Positions 26,559-36,365 of a DNA stretch of 64,000 nt are shown in pieces. The DNA comes from Nostoc edaphicum CCNP1411. GTDB taxonomy: Bacteria > Cyanobacteriota > Cyanobacteriia > Cyanobacteriales > Nostocaceae. The notes below the pieces were generated by a model. That model did not search any database and was not told the origin of the DNA. It worked only from the letters and a program-made list of their open reading frames with translations. A program made the position numbers and the translations under genes. Position 1 is the first letter of the stretch; each line of letters starts with the position of its first letter. The stretch spans positions 6,409,001 to 6,473,000 of the forward strand of contig NZ_CP054698.1 of assembly GCF_014023275.1 (NCBI RefSeq), given 5' to 3'.

Positions 26559-28349
26559 TTACCGTTTCGCCAACTTCTTCGACATCTTCCGCAGACGAAT
26601 CGATTGAGGTGTAACTTCCACCAATTCATCGGGGCCAATATATTCCAAAGCTCGTTCTAAACTCATGTCTATCGGTGCTTGCAGTTGCACCAATTCATCA
26701 CCACCAGCAGCGCGGTGGTTGGTTAACTGCTTGGTCTTACAGATATTCAATTCCAAATCTTGAGAACGATTGTGTTCTCCAACGATCATACCTCTGTAAA
26801 CCTTTGTGCCGGGAGTAATAAAGAATGCTCCTCTATCTTCGGCATTTCTCATGGCGTAGAAGGTAGAAACGCCCTCTTCAAAGGAGATTAAAACGCCTTT
26901 GTTACGAGCTTCAATGTCGCCACTGATTGGACGGTAGTCTAAGAAACTGTGGTTCATGATGCCTTCACCACGAGTCATCCGCATGAATTCACCCCGGAAA
27001 CCAATCAATCCACGGGCGGGAATGACAAACTCTAACTGGGTGCGATCGCCACTACCTGGTTGCATATCTTGCATTTCGCCTTTGCGTTGTCCCAGGCGTT
27101 CAATACAGCTACCCACAGCATCAGCAGGAATGTCTAACACCAAGAGTTCAAAAGGTTCGCAAGGTTGACCGTTGATTTCGCGGTAAATTACCTGTGGCTG
27201 AGATACCTGAAACTCGAAGCCTTCCCGGCGCATGGTTTCAATTAAGATACCCAAGTGGAGTTCTCCACGACCGGAAACGAGGAATTTATCGGGAGAATCG
27301 GTTTCTTCGACACGCAAAGCAACGTTGGTTTCAAGTTCGCGGAATAAGCGATCGCGTATTTGTCTTGATGTCACCAACTTACCTTCTTGACCAGCAAAGG
27401 GCGAATCATTCACCCAGAAGGCCATTTGCAAGGTTGGTTCATCCACTTTAATTAGTGGTAAAGCTTGCGGTTCATTGGGGTCAGTAATCGTTTCCCCAAT
27501 ATAAGCATCAGCGAAACCAGCCACCGCAACAATATAACCTGCGGTTGCTTCTTCCATCTCTACGCGCTTCAGTCCATCAAAGCCCATCAACTTGGTAATT
27601 TTACCCTTGACAATGGTGCCATCTTCTGTAACTAAAGCTGCTTGTTGCCCTGAGCGGATAGTACCGTTGTGAATTCTGCCAATGACAATCCTTCCCAGAT
27701 ATTCTGAATAATCTAGGGTTGTAACTTGCAATTGCAGAGGCTTATTGCTGTCGCCTACTGGTGGTGGAACGTGTTGCAGAATCGCGTTAAACAGGGGTTG
27801 CATATCTACCGATTCTGCTTCCAAGCTTTCCTTGGCGAAACCTGCCATACCGGAGGCAAACAGATAAGTAAAATCACACTGGTCTTCGTCTGCCCCTAAT
27901 TCCAAGAACAGATCCAAAACTTTATCGACAGCAACGTGAGGGTCAGTTTTACCACGGTCGATTTTGTTGATAATAACAATGGGGCGCAGCCCTTTTTCTA
28001 AAGCTTTTTTCAGAACAAAGCGTGTTTGGGGCATGGGGCCTTCATTGGCATCGACAATTAGAAGACATCCGTCAACCATGCCGAGTACGCGTTCAACTTC
28101 GCCACCAAAGTCAGCGTGTCCAGGAGTATCAACAATATTGATTAGTGTTTCTTTGTAGCGAACTGCCGTGTTTTTGGACAGGATAGTAATACCCCGTTCC
28201 CGTTCTAGGGCGTTGGAGTCCATAACGCAATCCGGAACGTCTTCGCCTTCGCGGAAAATGCCGGATTGTTTGAGGAGTGCGTCAACCAGCGTGGTTTTGC
28301 CGTGGTCAACGTGGGCGATAATTGCGACGTTGCGAATTGGGAGCGTCAT
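26559..28349 (-). CDS. typA: Ribosome-associated GTPase TypA/BipA
   Basis: A 596-residue translational GTPase with G1 [18 protein letters not shown]2 [15 protein letters not shown]3 [16 protein letters not shown] and G4 [11 protein letters not shown]-like domains II, III and V follow, then the TypA-specific C-terminal domain ([18 protein letters not shown], basic end [10 protein letters not shown]). TypA assists 50S subunit assembly and growth under cold or other stress. Length and motifs are normal. It is a single gene ended by the perfect hairpin at 26504-26551. Confidence 0.98.
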   Translation of the reverse strand: MTLPIRNVAIIAHVDHGKTTLVDALLKQSGIFREGEDVPDCVMDSNALERERGITILSKNTAVRYKETLINIVDTPGHADFGGEVERVLGMVDGCLLIVDANEGPMPQTRFVLKKALEKGLRPIVIINKIDRGKTDPHVAVDKVLDLFLELGADEDQCDFTYLFASGMAGFAKESLEAESVDMQPLFNAILQHVPPPVGDSNKPLQLQVTTLDYSEYLGRIVIGRIHNGTIRSGQQAALVTEDGTIVKGKITKLMGFDGLKRVEMEEATAGYIVAVAGFADAYIGETITDPNEPQALPLIKVDEPTLQMAFWVNDSPFAGQEGKLVTSRQIRDRLFRELETNVALRVEETDSPDKFLVSGRGELHLGILIETMRREGFEFQVSQPQVIYREINGQPCEPFELLVLDIPADAVGSCIERLGQRKGEMQDMQPGSGDRTQLEFVIPARGLIGFRGEFMRMTRGEGIMNHSFLDYRPISGDIEARNKGVLISFEEGVSTFYAMRNAEDRGAFFITPGTKVYRGMIVGEHNRSQDLELNICKTKQLTNHRAAGGDELVQLQAPIDMSLERALEYIGPDELVEVTPQSIRLRKMSKKLAKR

Positions 28350-28593
28350 AGAAACTTTTTGGTGAACTCTAGAGGGGGTTTTAAGATTTACATTTGAATG
28401 CTAGGCTGTTTTAACAGAACTGGGGATGATCAGCAAATTCTGTAAAGAACCTTTAACAATTCTAGCGTAATCGTCACAATTGCGGGGAGTTTTGTAAACC
28501 CCACAATGGAAAAGTGTGGTAATTACGGTGTTAGTGGGACAAAAAAAGCTTCTGTTACAAACAGATGTTGTGTGAAGGGCGGTATTGCTTTTG

Positions 28594-28756
28594 TCATTGG
28601 TCATTGGTCATTGGTCATTGGTCATTGGTACATACCCCGTCTCTTGTGGGCGGAAAAACTTCATCTTTCATCTGACTAATTCAAAGCACGTTCAAGAGTG
28701 GGCGTGGTTTCTCTTGGACAAATGACTAATGACTAATGACAAATGACAAATGACTA
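28594..28756. repeat. TCATTGG and AATGACA/AATGACT heptamer repeats
   Basis: In the gap between typA and the next minus-strand gene, five perfect TCATTGG units (28594-28628) are followed by a unique spacer. Then five units of AATGACT/AATGACA lie at 28721-28755, which is nearly the complement of the first set, so the two sets can pair. The rest of the gap holds no gene I can see. Confidence 0.85.
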
Positions 28757-28759
28757 AAA

Positions 28760-28987
28760 TTAATCTTGCTTTAAACCACAGCCTAAACAACGCATACAAA
28801 CAAAGAAAGCCGCTACAACTGAGATAATCTCAAATACCAATTGAAATGACAAGGGAGCTAGAGAAAATCCCCAAATTAGAGCAATTGTCCCAGTTACCAT
28901 CGCTGCAATGCGATGAATTTCGTCTTTACTTCTCCAAGCAAATAAAAAAATTCCTAAACCCAATAATAGTAAGACTAAACTACTCAT
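28760..28987 (-). CDS. Small membrane protein of unknown function
   Basis: A 75-residue protein with three hydrophobic segments (SLVLLLLGLGIFLFAW, IAAMVTGTIALIWGFSLA and FEIISVVAAFFVCM). A short cytoplasmic loop RSKDEIHR joins the first two, and a Cys-containing C-terminus MRCLGCGLKQD ends it. It looks like a conserved small cyanobacterial membrane protein, but I do not recognise a family. It lies 78 bases beyond the stop of the giant TpsA-like gene on the same strand. Confidence 0.65.
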   Translation of the reverse strand: MSSLVLLLLGLGIFLFAWRSKDEIHRIAAMVTGTIALIWGFSLAPLSFQLVFEIISVVAAFFVCMRCLGCGLKQD

Positions 28988-29065
28988 AAAGATATTTATT
29001 ACTTAGAAGCTAAAGGTCAATCATCTAAAGCTGCAATGCTGACAAAAATTGTTACTTTTCCCAGT

Positions 29066-32000
29066 TCACCAAGGATTACCAACCATTGTGAATCCAGCCC
29101 AATAATAAGGATGCATAAGTGATTGTTCAGCTTCATCAACACTGTCAGTCGGTAAAGGCAAGTTCCCGACTACTCCCAAACCTTGTAATTGACCATTCTT
29201 TACATAAATCTGCCCTTTAGCCATACCTACCTGAGCCTGTCTGAGAGCTTCTGCCTTAATTGGAGCCGTCTTCAAGTTCTCATAAAATTTTGTCATCAAC
29301 GCTGCTGTACCAGCATCACTGACCGACCAAAGACTAGCAACAGTAGTTTTCACACCTGCTAGCACTGCTAAACCCGCAAATCCCAGTTCGGACTCTTCAT
29401 CCCCCAAGGCTGTTCTACAAGCACTCAGCACCAGCATTTCAACTTCAGGTTCATTCAAGCGCAACTGTCGTAATTGGTTTAAGCGTAACTTGTCTTCCCA
29501 CAGTTGAATATAGGAATTACTCAAAGCGCCGGTAGCAAAATCTGCATGGGTTGCCATGTGAATAATCCCAAAAGGTTGTTGGCGGCGGATAGTTTTGAGA
29601 TTTTCTAAGGTGGCTTGCTTGTCTAACAATAACTTGCCCTGCCAGAGTTTAGACACTAGTGTTGATAACTCAAGGGGAACTGCTGGTAAAGGCTCTTGTC
29701 CTTGAGTACTCTGAGAAACGCCCAAGGCTAAAATTTGAGATTTTTTAATGTCTTTATAAAGGGTATTACTCAAACTAAGACTGGGCATCAAGCCAACACT
29801 GTATTTTTCTACTAGAAACCCCTGGCCATCGTGAAGTGCTGCCATTGGGGTTGAACGTAACCCAACGTCTGGTAAAAAGACCAGATTGTTGATTTCTCTC
29901 GCCTGTAAATCTGCCTCTAGTGGTGCAATAATCCAGCGATAAAGTTGTTGAGATGAACGCAAATAACCGGTGCGGCGACGGTTTTGTGGACTAACTATTT
30001 GGTCACGAAATTCTTGAGCTACTTGGAGAACTTTGGCTCTCGTTGTTTTGGGAATACGCTTGCGAATGGGGTCGCCTTTTGCAGTGACTACGACTATTTC
30101 CAGTTCGTCGCTATCTTGTTCTGCGAGGGTATTCAGCTTTTTAGTTCTCTCTGGTACGATTTCCACAGGAACAAAACTGATGTAGATAAATGCAGGTTTT
30201 ACACCAGTAGCTTCCTCAATTTTGCGAGCAATTTCTTTGGCATCATCTAGTGTTTTGATTCTAGGGGTGGGTATGCCTAAATGGTCGCCAAAATCGTCTG
30301 TGAATTTATCTTCGGGGGTAGCATCGGTGTTAATCACAGGGTCACCAATCTTAGGATCTGGGTTACCTGGGTTAGGTGGGTTACCTGGACTGCACTGGAA
30401 TGAGCAGGGCTGAGGATCGGGAATTTCAGGAGGAATCTCAGGAGGAATTTCAGGAGGAATTTCAGGAGGAATCTCAGGAGGAATCTCAGGCACATTCACG
30501 TTAATTGCTACCTGTACAGGTTCTGAGGATGAAACAACATCGCTAGCTCTGACGCTGAATGCATTGATTAGCCCTGTACTATCAGTTGGTGGTGTGTAAT
30601 TTAATGTTTCACCTATAGTTAATGTGTCTCCCGCAGCTAAATCCGTATCGCCCCGTCTCAAGGTTCCTGCCTGGATGGCATCAATGACAACGGTGGTATT
30701 ATCTAGATTGACATCGCTAGTGCTGGCAGTAAATGTGAAGCTCAAGGTTTGATTGACTTGAGCATCGGATGAAAGGAGCGTGTTTGTTGTCAGTGTGGGC
30801 GGGGTATTGACAGATGTAATGGTAATGCTGGCTGGAGTGCCACTGGCATCTCCGCCAGTTGGCAAGACTGGAAAGTTACCTGCATTGATGGTTGTACCAC
30901 CTCCGGTATCAATTATTCCGGCTGTGCCATTGGTACTCGTGGCGTCACCGACGATAAATGGTACATTATCTGGGCCACCATCATGCTGAATTCTGACATC
31001 ACCCCCCGCAATGCTAACAATTCCTGCTTCACTGAAAGGGTCTAAGAAAATTCCACGTGTGGCGATGGTAGTACCTGTCCCTGTTCCTTGAACTAGTCCG
31101 TTTGTCAGCACTTGGACATCGCCACCAGTCACAGTACCTTCAGTCGAGGTTATAGCCTGGGTGTTGATGTTTGTAAAACGAATTGTGCTGCCAGCAGTAT
31201 TGTTAGTTTCTAGGGTGACGCTGCCAGCTGTGGCTGCTTCTGTATCAAATCCGGTGGCGATCGCTGAAGCATTAATAGCGTCATTCACCGTAATATTATT
31301 TGTAGCGCTTAAGCTGACTGCACCGCCTGTAGCACTTGTATCACCATCTACTCCCGTGGTGCTGGCTGAGGTATTAATACCGCCATTAACAGTGATATTA
31401 TCTGTGGCAGTTAAGGTGACTGCACCAGCCGTCCCGATAAAAAGCCCTCCCCCTGACTTGGTTACAGAGGAATTAATTGCGGCTGTGGTGATACTGCCGC
31501 CTGTAGTTGTTGCTACGACACTGCCACTCGTACCTGAGCCAGCTGCACCAGTGGAAGAAGAATTAATGGTGTTTGTGATAATGTCACCACCCGCAGACAA
31601 GTTGACATTACCTCCAGAGTAACCCCCGCCAGTGGTAATAATGTTACCTACTGTGATGCCATTAATCGCAGATAAATTCACGTTGCCACTAGTTCCACCA
31701 CCATTACTTGTATCTAAATTTCCTAATAATAAGCTGGCTCCCGAAATATTTATTGCTCCTCCAGTTGTGGCAATTGTGTTGGTAGGATCAACAAAGTTTA
31801 CAGAACCAGTTTGTGAAGAGAGGCTGAAGCTACCGCCATTACCCAAGTTTAAGGTAACGACATCAGCGCTGATGTCATTGATGGTAATATTACCTGTGGC
31901 TTGTAAGTTGATATTTGCACCTGAAAGTGCGATCGCACCCCAAGAAACTGTATTAGCCCCAATATCTGCATCGCCAAAGGCAATATTGTCTGCTGTAGCA

Positions 32001-34078
32001 TCAAAATCACCTGTCCCTGCTGCATCATCGATAATAGTTAATGTGCTGGGGTCTAGTAATAATGTACCAAAGCTACCATTGGCGGCTGAAGTATCTACCA
32101 AACCGTTGAAGGTTAAGAAATTTTTGCCTGATACTTCTACAAAACCACCATTGCCAGCATTTGCTCCCCCACGAGCCGAGATGTTACCAAAAAACTGGGT
32201 TGTGTCGTTACCCCAAACAATCACCCGTCCGCCGTTTCCATTCAAATTGCTATCGGCATTAATGACGGATTTTGAGTCCACATAAGTCTGATCTGCGTTG
32301 GGTAAAGTTCCGTTACCTTGATAATCACCGCCAATTAGTACAGTACCGCCGCCATTGGTTCCAGAGGCGTTAATGTTGGCATCAACCACCGCGACTTTTT
32401 TACCCAAAGCCGTTACTGTACCGCCTGTTTGACTTGATGTATCTACTCTGCCAGAAATAATCGTTGTACCTGGATCTGTGGGAATTTTTACACTAGAACC
32501 TGTCAGTTGTACAGTTCCATCGGCATTGGCAGTTAACCCAGTGTTCCCAACTGTGAGCAATTCTGGTAAAGATGCAATAGGAATTGTCCAGTTATTGGGT
32601 TGGTTGCTACTAGAGGCGAGGGGCTGAATTTCCAGACTCAACAGATTTCCTGGTTGACTGAGACGCACCCAATTTTGTCCCGGTACGGATGTGATAGAAA
32701 TCTGTCCTCCCGGTGCTGAAAGTTGCCCGGTGTTTACCACAGTACCGCCCAATAAATTCAAATTCTGCCCAGCACCTACTGCCAAATTTCCAGAATTTGC
32801 GATCGCTCCTGGTTGATTCATACTAAAGGCAAATCCGTTGGGGTTTCCAACTAAAGCAGTGTAGTCATTCACACCAATGGCGTTGAACCAACTGCTGCCA
32901 AAGCCAATCCCGCTGGCTGTTGTCACCGTGAAAGCACCAGGCACATTTAAACTGGCATTTGCTCCAAAAAGAAATCCGGCTGGATTCATCAAGAAGAGGT
33001 TAGGATTGCCACCTGTTACCTGAATTAAGCCATTGATGACGGAGGCATTTCCGCCTGTAATTCGACCAAGAATATTTTGCAGCGCCGGACTGGCTTGAAA
33101 GTTGGCGATTTGTTCTGGTGAAATCCCAAATTGTTGAAAGCTATGGAAGAGGTTTGCACCATCTCCAGAAGTTGTACCGCCAGTAATATCAAGTCGATTG
33201 CCGTTGGGTGTAACAATTGTGTTTGTCCCATCGACAGCAGGGACAATTTGTTGTGCTTGGGCACTTACCAGAGGCACAATAGCTAACAAGGAAGCGGCGA
33301 TGCTGGGCAATAGAGATTTTTTGCGGCGTAATATGAAGCGACTTGTGGGCAATTCTACATCAATTTGTAACTTGTCTGCTAATCCGCGTCGCCAAAGTGC
33401 TTGTGCGATCGCTCGCTTAGACCAGAGGATTTGTTCTATTTTTCTAGTAACAGAGATGCTTTGAGAATGATTCCGGTAGAGGTAAAGCGGCTGTTTAACT
33501 TGCCGCACCTGGGCTACTTCTGAAAGTCGTAGACACAGGTCGTAATCATAAGCACTACTAGCAAAGGACGTGTTGACACCTCCCACATGATCGTAAACGG
33601 AACGGCGCATTAGGCGGAAGTGGAAAGTCATGAAGTTTACCAACAGACCTTCTTGGGAGTAAGGAATGTCACAACGATGACCGTAGCCGATAACTTTGCC
33701 GTCTCGATCGATATCTAAGTAGTCGGTGTAAACAAATCCTGTTTCTGGATGACGATTAAGTACTGTGGCAGTTTGAGTAAGGGCTGTGGGGGATAGGATA
33801 TCATCACTGTCTACGATACCAATGTAAGTGCCACTAGTTTGGCTGATTGCTGCCTTACAAGCCGCAGCAACTCCTTGATGGTGTGCTTGGATTACCCGCA
33901 CTCGTCCATCTTGTTGAGCATATTTGTTAGCGATCGCCACTGATCCATCTGTAGAGCCATCATCCCAAATTAGTAGCTCAAAATCTTGCCATGTCTGCGC
34001 TAAGACGCTGGCGATCGCTTCTTGAAGGTAAGACTCCCGGTTGTAATTGACGATGACAATGGAGATCAGTGGTGACAT
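29066..34078 (-). CDS. Giant protein: GT2 glycosyltransferase + TPS haemagglutinin domain + CHAT peptidase-like domain
   Basis: I start at ATG 34076-34078 (MSPLISIVIVNYN; about 1670 aa); a GTG at 34111 is the alternative. Residues 3-215 are a family-2 glycosyltransferase (LLIWDDGSTDGS; DXD-type IVDSDDILSP). At about 251-277 comes RRKKSLLPSIAASLLAIVPL ending SAQAQ, a textbook signal peptide but internal. About 280-560 is the two-partner-secretion domain (NPNLFLMNPAGFLFGANASL), then Gly/Asn/Thr-rich beta-helix repeats and a cadherin-like unit. An EIPP-repeat linker (about 1197-1221) follows. The C-terminal CHAT domain has His about 1511 (HMATHADF) and Cys about 1554 (VLSACRTALGDEE). The TpsB transporter gene lies divergently 270 bases away. 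Expected location is the surface or outside, where CHAT would act as a cysteine peptidase. Neither activity is proven. Confidence 0.85.
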   Translation of the reverse strand: MSPLISIVIVNYNRESYLQEAIASVLAQTWQDFELLIWDDGSTDGSVAIANKYAQQDGRVRVIQAHHQGVAAACKAAISQTSGTYIGIVDSDDILSPTALTQTATVLNRHPETGFVYTDYLDIDRDGKVIGYGHRCDIPYSQEGLLVNFMTFHFRLMRRSVYDHVGGVNTSFASSAYDYDLCLRLSEVAQVRQVKQPLYLYRNHSQSISVTRKIEQILWSKRAIAQALWRRGLADKLQIDVELPTSRFILRRKKSLLPSIAASLLAIVPLVSAQAQQIVPAVDGTNTIVTPNGNRLDITGGTTSGDGANLFHSFQQFGISPEQIANFQASPALQNILGRITGGNASVINGLIQVTGGNPNLFLMNPAGFLFGANASLNVPGAFTVTTASGIGFGSSWFNAIGVNDYTALVGNPNGFAFSMNQPGAIANSGNLAVGAGQNLNLLGGTVVNTGQLSAPGGQISITSVPGQNWVRLSQPGNLLSLEIQPLASSSNQPNNWTIPIASLPELLTVGNTGLTANADGTVQLTGSSVKIPTDPGTTIISGRVDTSSQTGGTVTALGKKVAVVDANINASGTNGGGTVLIGGDYQGNGTLPNADQTYVDSKSVINADSNLNGNGGRVIVWGNDTTQFFGNISARGGANAGNGGFVEVSGKNFLTFNGLVDTSAANGSFGTLLLDPSTLTIIDDAAGTGDFDATADNIAFGDADIGANTVSWGAIALSGANINLQATGNITINDISADVVTLNLGNGGSFSLSSQTGSVNFVDPTNTIATTGGAINISGASLLLGNLDTSNGGGTSGNVNLSAINGITVGNIITTGGGYSGGNVNLSAGGDIITNTINSSSTGAAGSGTSGSVVATTTGGSITTAAINSSVTKSGGGLFIGTAGAVTLTATDNITVNGGINTSASTTGVDGDTSATGGAVSLSATNNITVNDAINASAIATGFDTEAATAGSVTLETNNTAGSTIRFTNINTQAITSTEGTVTGGDVQVLTNGLVQGTGTGTTIATRGIFLDPFSEAGIVSIAGGDVRIQHDGGPDNVPFIVGDATSTNGTAGIIDTGGGTTINAGNFPVLPTGGDASGTPASITITSVNTPPTLTTNTLLSSDAQVNQTLSFTFTASTSDVNLDNTTVVIDAIQAGTLRRGDTDLAAGDTLTIGETLNYTPPTDSTGLINAFSVRASDVVSSSEPVQVAINVNVPEIPPEIPPEIPPEIPPEIPPEIPDPQPCSFQCSPGNPPNPGNPDPKIGDPVINTDATPEDKFTDDFGDHLGIPTPRIKTLDDAKEIARKIEEATGVKPAFIYISFVPVEIVPERTKKLNTLAEQDSDELEIVVVTAKGDPIRKRIPKTTRAKVLQVAQEFRDQIVSPQNRRRTGYLRSSQQLYRWIIAPLEADLQAREINNLVFLPDVGLRSTPMAALHDGQGFLVEKYSVGLMPSLSLSNTLYKDIKKSQILALGVSQSTQGQEPLPAVPLELSTLVSKLWQGKLLLDKQATLENLKTIRRQQPFGIIHMATHADFATGALSNSYIQLWEDKLRLNQLRQLRLNEPEVEMLVLSACRTALGDEESELGFAGLAVLAGVKTTVASLWSVSDAGTAALMTKFYENLKTAPIKAEALRQAQVGMAKGQIYVKNGQLQGLGVVGNLPLPTDSVDEAEQSLMHPYYWAGFTMVGNPW
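30420..30491. repeat. 12-bp tandem repeat encoding a Pro-Glu-Ile-Pro linker
   Basis: Six units of about 12 bp (on the plus strand GGAATYTCAGGA) encode a P-E-I-P repeat just before the CHAT domain region. The unit is a multiple of three, so copy-number change would lengthen or shorten the linker without breaking the frame. Confidence 0.85.
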
Positions 34079-34111
34079 CGAAGTATTCCCAAGTTTTCTA
34101 CCTGTTACCAC

Positions 34112-34350
34112 AATATAATGCTAGGGAGTATCACTGAGAAAAAATCGTTATTAATTATAGTTTTAGTTACAAATCTTTTGAAATCTGAATATCAAAAATA
34201 TGATATTGAAATACTCATAAGAGGAGGCAGAGGGCAGGAAGCAGGAGGCAGGAGGAAAGAAGTATGAATGAAAACTTTAGTTCTGGGTATAAAACCCAGT
34301 TTAATTACGAATTACGAATTATTTTAAATAAGGCACCCCACTGAGGATAA
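34112..34350. other. Divergent control region between tpsA-like and tpsB-like genes
   Basis: AT-rich for about 100 bases, then a GGCAGGA-type heptamer run (34223-34257), then an ACTTTAGTTCTGGGTATAAA palindromic repeat shared with the cluster at 2818-2935. No operator is recognised. Both genes of the secretion pair would be driven from here. Confidence 0.5.
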
Positions 34351-36165
34351 ATGAGAAAAGAAACAGAAACTAGTGTTAAGCCGAAAGCAATGACTCAGCC
34401 AAGAATTGTCTATTTCTCTCATCAGTTAGACACTTGGCGGAGTCTGGCAACTACTACATGGAATAAGCACAGTTTCAGTTTTCAGTGTGGCTTACTAATT
34501 CTGCCTGCGCTCTGGATTGTCACTGCAAATGGACTTAGAGCGACAGCAAATAACTTTACAGCAAATTCGGCTGCAAATAGCAGTCAGCCAAAGTTACAAA
34601 TAGTACAAGAAACAGAACCGAACCCCCAATCATCGCCACCACCAGAAGCACCACAACGCATTCGGGTTCGCAAAATCCAGGTTGTAGATAGCACAGTATT
34701 TAACGAAACTGATTTTAATCCAGTAGTGAAACCGTTTGAAGAACGGGACTTGACTTTAGAAGAAATCAGACAAGCCGCAGATGCTATTACCCAGCTTTAC
34801 CTAAATAAAGGCTATATAAATTCCAGAGCGGTTCCAGACACTCAACAATCTAGTACCGCCGATGGTGTTGTAGTAATTCGGGTAATTGAAGGGCGTTTGA
34901 CAGAGATTGATATCGAAGGGACGCGGCGATTAAACCCATCTTATATTCGGAGTCGCATTCAACTAGGTGCTGGTATCCCTCTCAATACTGGTAAGCTCGA
35001 AGAACAACTGAAACTGTTGCGACTTGATCCCTTATTTACAAATGTGGAAGCACGTCTGCGTCCAACAGGTAAAGTTGGTCAAAGTATTCTCATTGTCAGA
35101 GTTGAAGAGGCAAAATCTTTAATTGGTAGCTTGGGTGTAGATAATTATTCGCCTCCCAGTATTGGGGCGGAAAGATTGGGTATTGAATTGCGATCGCGCA
35201 ATTTAACCGGTATGGGAGATGAGTTAGCAGGCTCATATTACCACACCCTCTCTGGTGGTTCCGATGCCTTTGATTTTAGCTATCAAGTTCCCGTGAACGC
35301 CATGAATGGCAAAGTGCAGATTAGAGCAGCATTTAATCGCAACGAAATCACTGAGCCACCCTTTGATGCGCTTGGTATTCGGGCAAATCAGGATCTTTAT
35401 GAAATCAATTATCGCCAACCATTAATGCGATCGCCCAGAGAAGAATTTGCTCTATCTTTGGGATTTACCTATCAAGATGGTCAAACTTTCCTTTTTGATG
35501 ATCTTGCAACCCCCTTTGGTATTGGGCCTGATGCCAATGGCGTGAGCCGCACCAGTGTAATTAAATTTGGTCAAGACTATATTAGGCGCGAACCTCAAGG
35601 AGCCTGGTTTTTGCGATCGCAATTTAATTTTGGCATAGATATATTAGATGCAACTATCAACAATGACCCCATACCCGATGGTCGCTTTTTCAGTTGGTTG
35701 GGACAAGTCCAGCGTGTGCAGCAACTCAGCAACGATCATCTATTGCTGATCCAAGCAGACTTGCAGCTAACACCAGATAGCCTTTTACCTTCCCAGCAAT
35801 TCGTCATTGGCGGTGGACAGTCAGTCAGGGGATATCGCCAAAATATCCGTTCTGGGGATAATGGATTTCGAGTAGCGATCGAAGATCGGATCACAGTGCA
35901 GCGCAATGAATCTGGAATATCCACAATTCAACTTGCGCCATTTCTGGACATGGGAGCCGTCTGGAATAAGTCCAATAATCCCAACCAGCTACCCGATCAG
36001 ACTTTTTTGGTGGGTGCAGGCTTAGGATTATTATGGAATCAGGCAATGGGAATTGATAATCTGTTTTTGCGGCTCGATTATGGATTTCCATTTATCGATC
36101 TGAGCGATCGCGGTAATAACGCTCAGGATGATGGCTTTTACTTTAGCCTCCGCTATCAACCCTAA
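34351..36165 (+). CDS. TpsB outer-membrane transporter (ShlB/FhaC/HecB family)
   Basis: A 604-residue protein with a hydrophobic segment near residues 45-62 (CGLLILPALWIVTANGL) acting as signal sequence. Two POTRA domains follow (IRVRKIQVVDSTVFNETDF; GRLTEIDIEGTRRLNPSYI). The 16-strand barrel ends with YFSLRYQP, having the terminal aromatic needed for Bam insertion, and carries the conserved SVRGYRQN loop motif. TpsB pores export the cognate TpsA, recognising its N-terminal TPS domain. The divergent neighbour 29066-34078 contains that domain, so they form a pair. Length is typical (550-600 aa). Confidence 0.95.
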   Translation: MRKETETSVKPKAMTQPRIVYFSHQLDTWRSLATTTWNKHSFSFQCGLLILPALWIVTANGLRATANNFTANSAANSSQPKLQIVQETEPNPQSSPPPEAPQRIRVRKIQVVDSTVFNETDFNPVVKPFEERDLTLEEIRQAADAITQLYLNKGYINSRAVPDTQQSSTADGVVVIRVIEGRLTEIDIEGTRRLNPSYIRSRIQLGAGIPLNTGKLEEQLKLLRLDPLFTNVEARLRPTGKVGQSILIVRVEEAKSLIGSLGVDNYSPPSIGAERLGIELRSRNLTGMGDELAGSYYHTLSGGSDAFDFSYQVPVNAMNGKVQIRAAFNRNEITEPPFDALGIRANQDLYEINYRQPLMRSPREEFALSLGFTYQDGQTFLFDDLATPFGIGPDANGVSRTSVIKFGQDYIRREPQGAWFLRSQFNFGIDILDATINNDPIPDGRFFSWLGQVQRVQQLSNDHLLLIQADLQLTPDSLLPSQQFVIGGGQSVRGYRQNIRSGDNGFRVAIEDRITVQRNESGISTIQLAPFLDMGAVWNKSNNPNQLPDQTFLVGAGLGLLWNQAMGIDNLFLRLDYGFPFIDLSDRGNNAQDDGFYFSLRYQP

Positions 36166-36365
36166 AAGGATGTTTGAAAAGTATTTTTGGTAACTTCTAA
36201 GCCTCTAGAAACCTAACCCCCCTTCCCTACAAGGGAATGCTACATAGCTGAAAAACCCAAGGTTTTACCCACCCTAACCCTCCCCTTGCAAAGGGGCTAC
36301 GGTGTACACACAAGTCTTTTAGAGTTGCGCCACAGGCTTTTGATCCCCCCAACCCCCCTTAAAAA
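36166..36365. repeat. G/C-run palindromic repeats, left of the IS4 insertion
   Basis: Starts with AAAGGATGTTTGAAAAGTAT, closely matching the ends of the MITE at 45534-45695. It continues with CCCCCCTTCCC, CACCCTAACCCTCCCCTTGC and CCCCCCTTAAAAA units. The last unit is interrupted by the IS element and resumes at 38063 as TTAAAAAGGGGGGCAAAA. Confidence 0.75.

Noticed and set aside
31161..32285. Two long plus-strand open frames (153 and 217 residues) opposite the TpsA-like gene
   Set aside because: They are antisense shadows of Gly/Thr/Asn-rich repeats. The composition is Val/Pro/Leu-biased with no motifs and no start signals.
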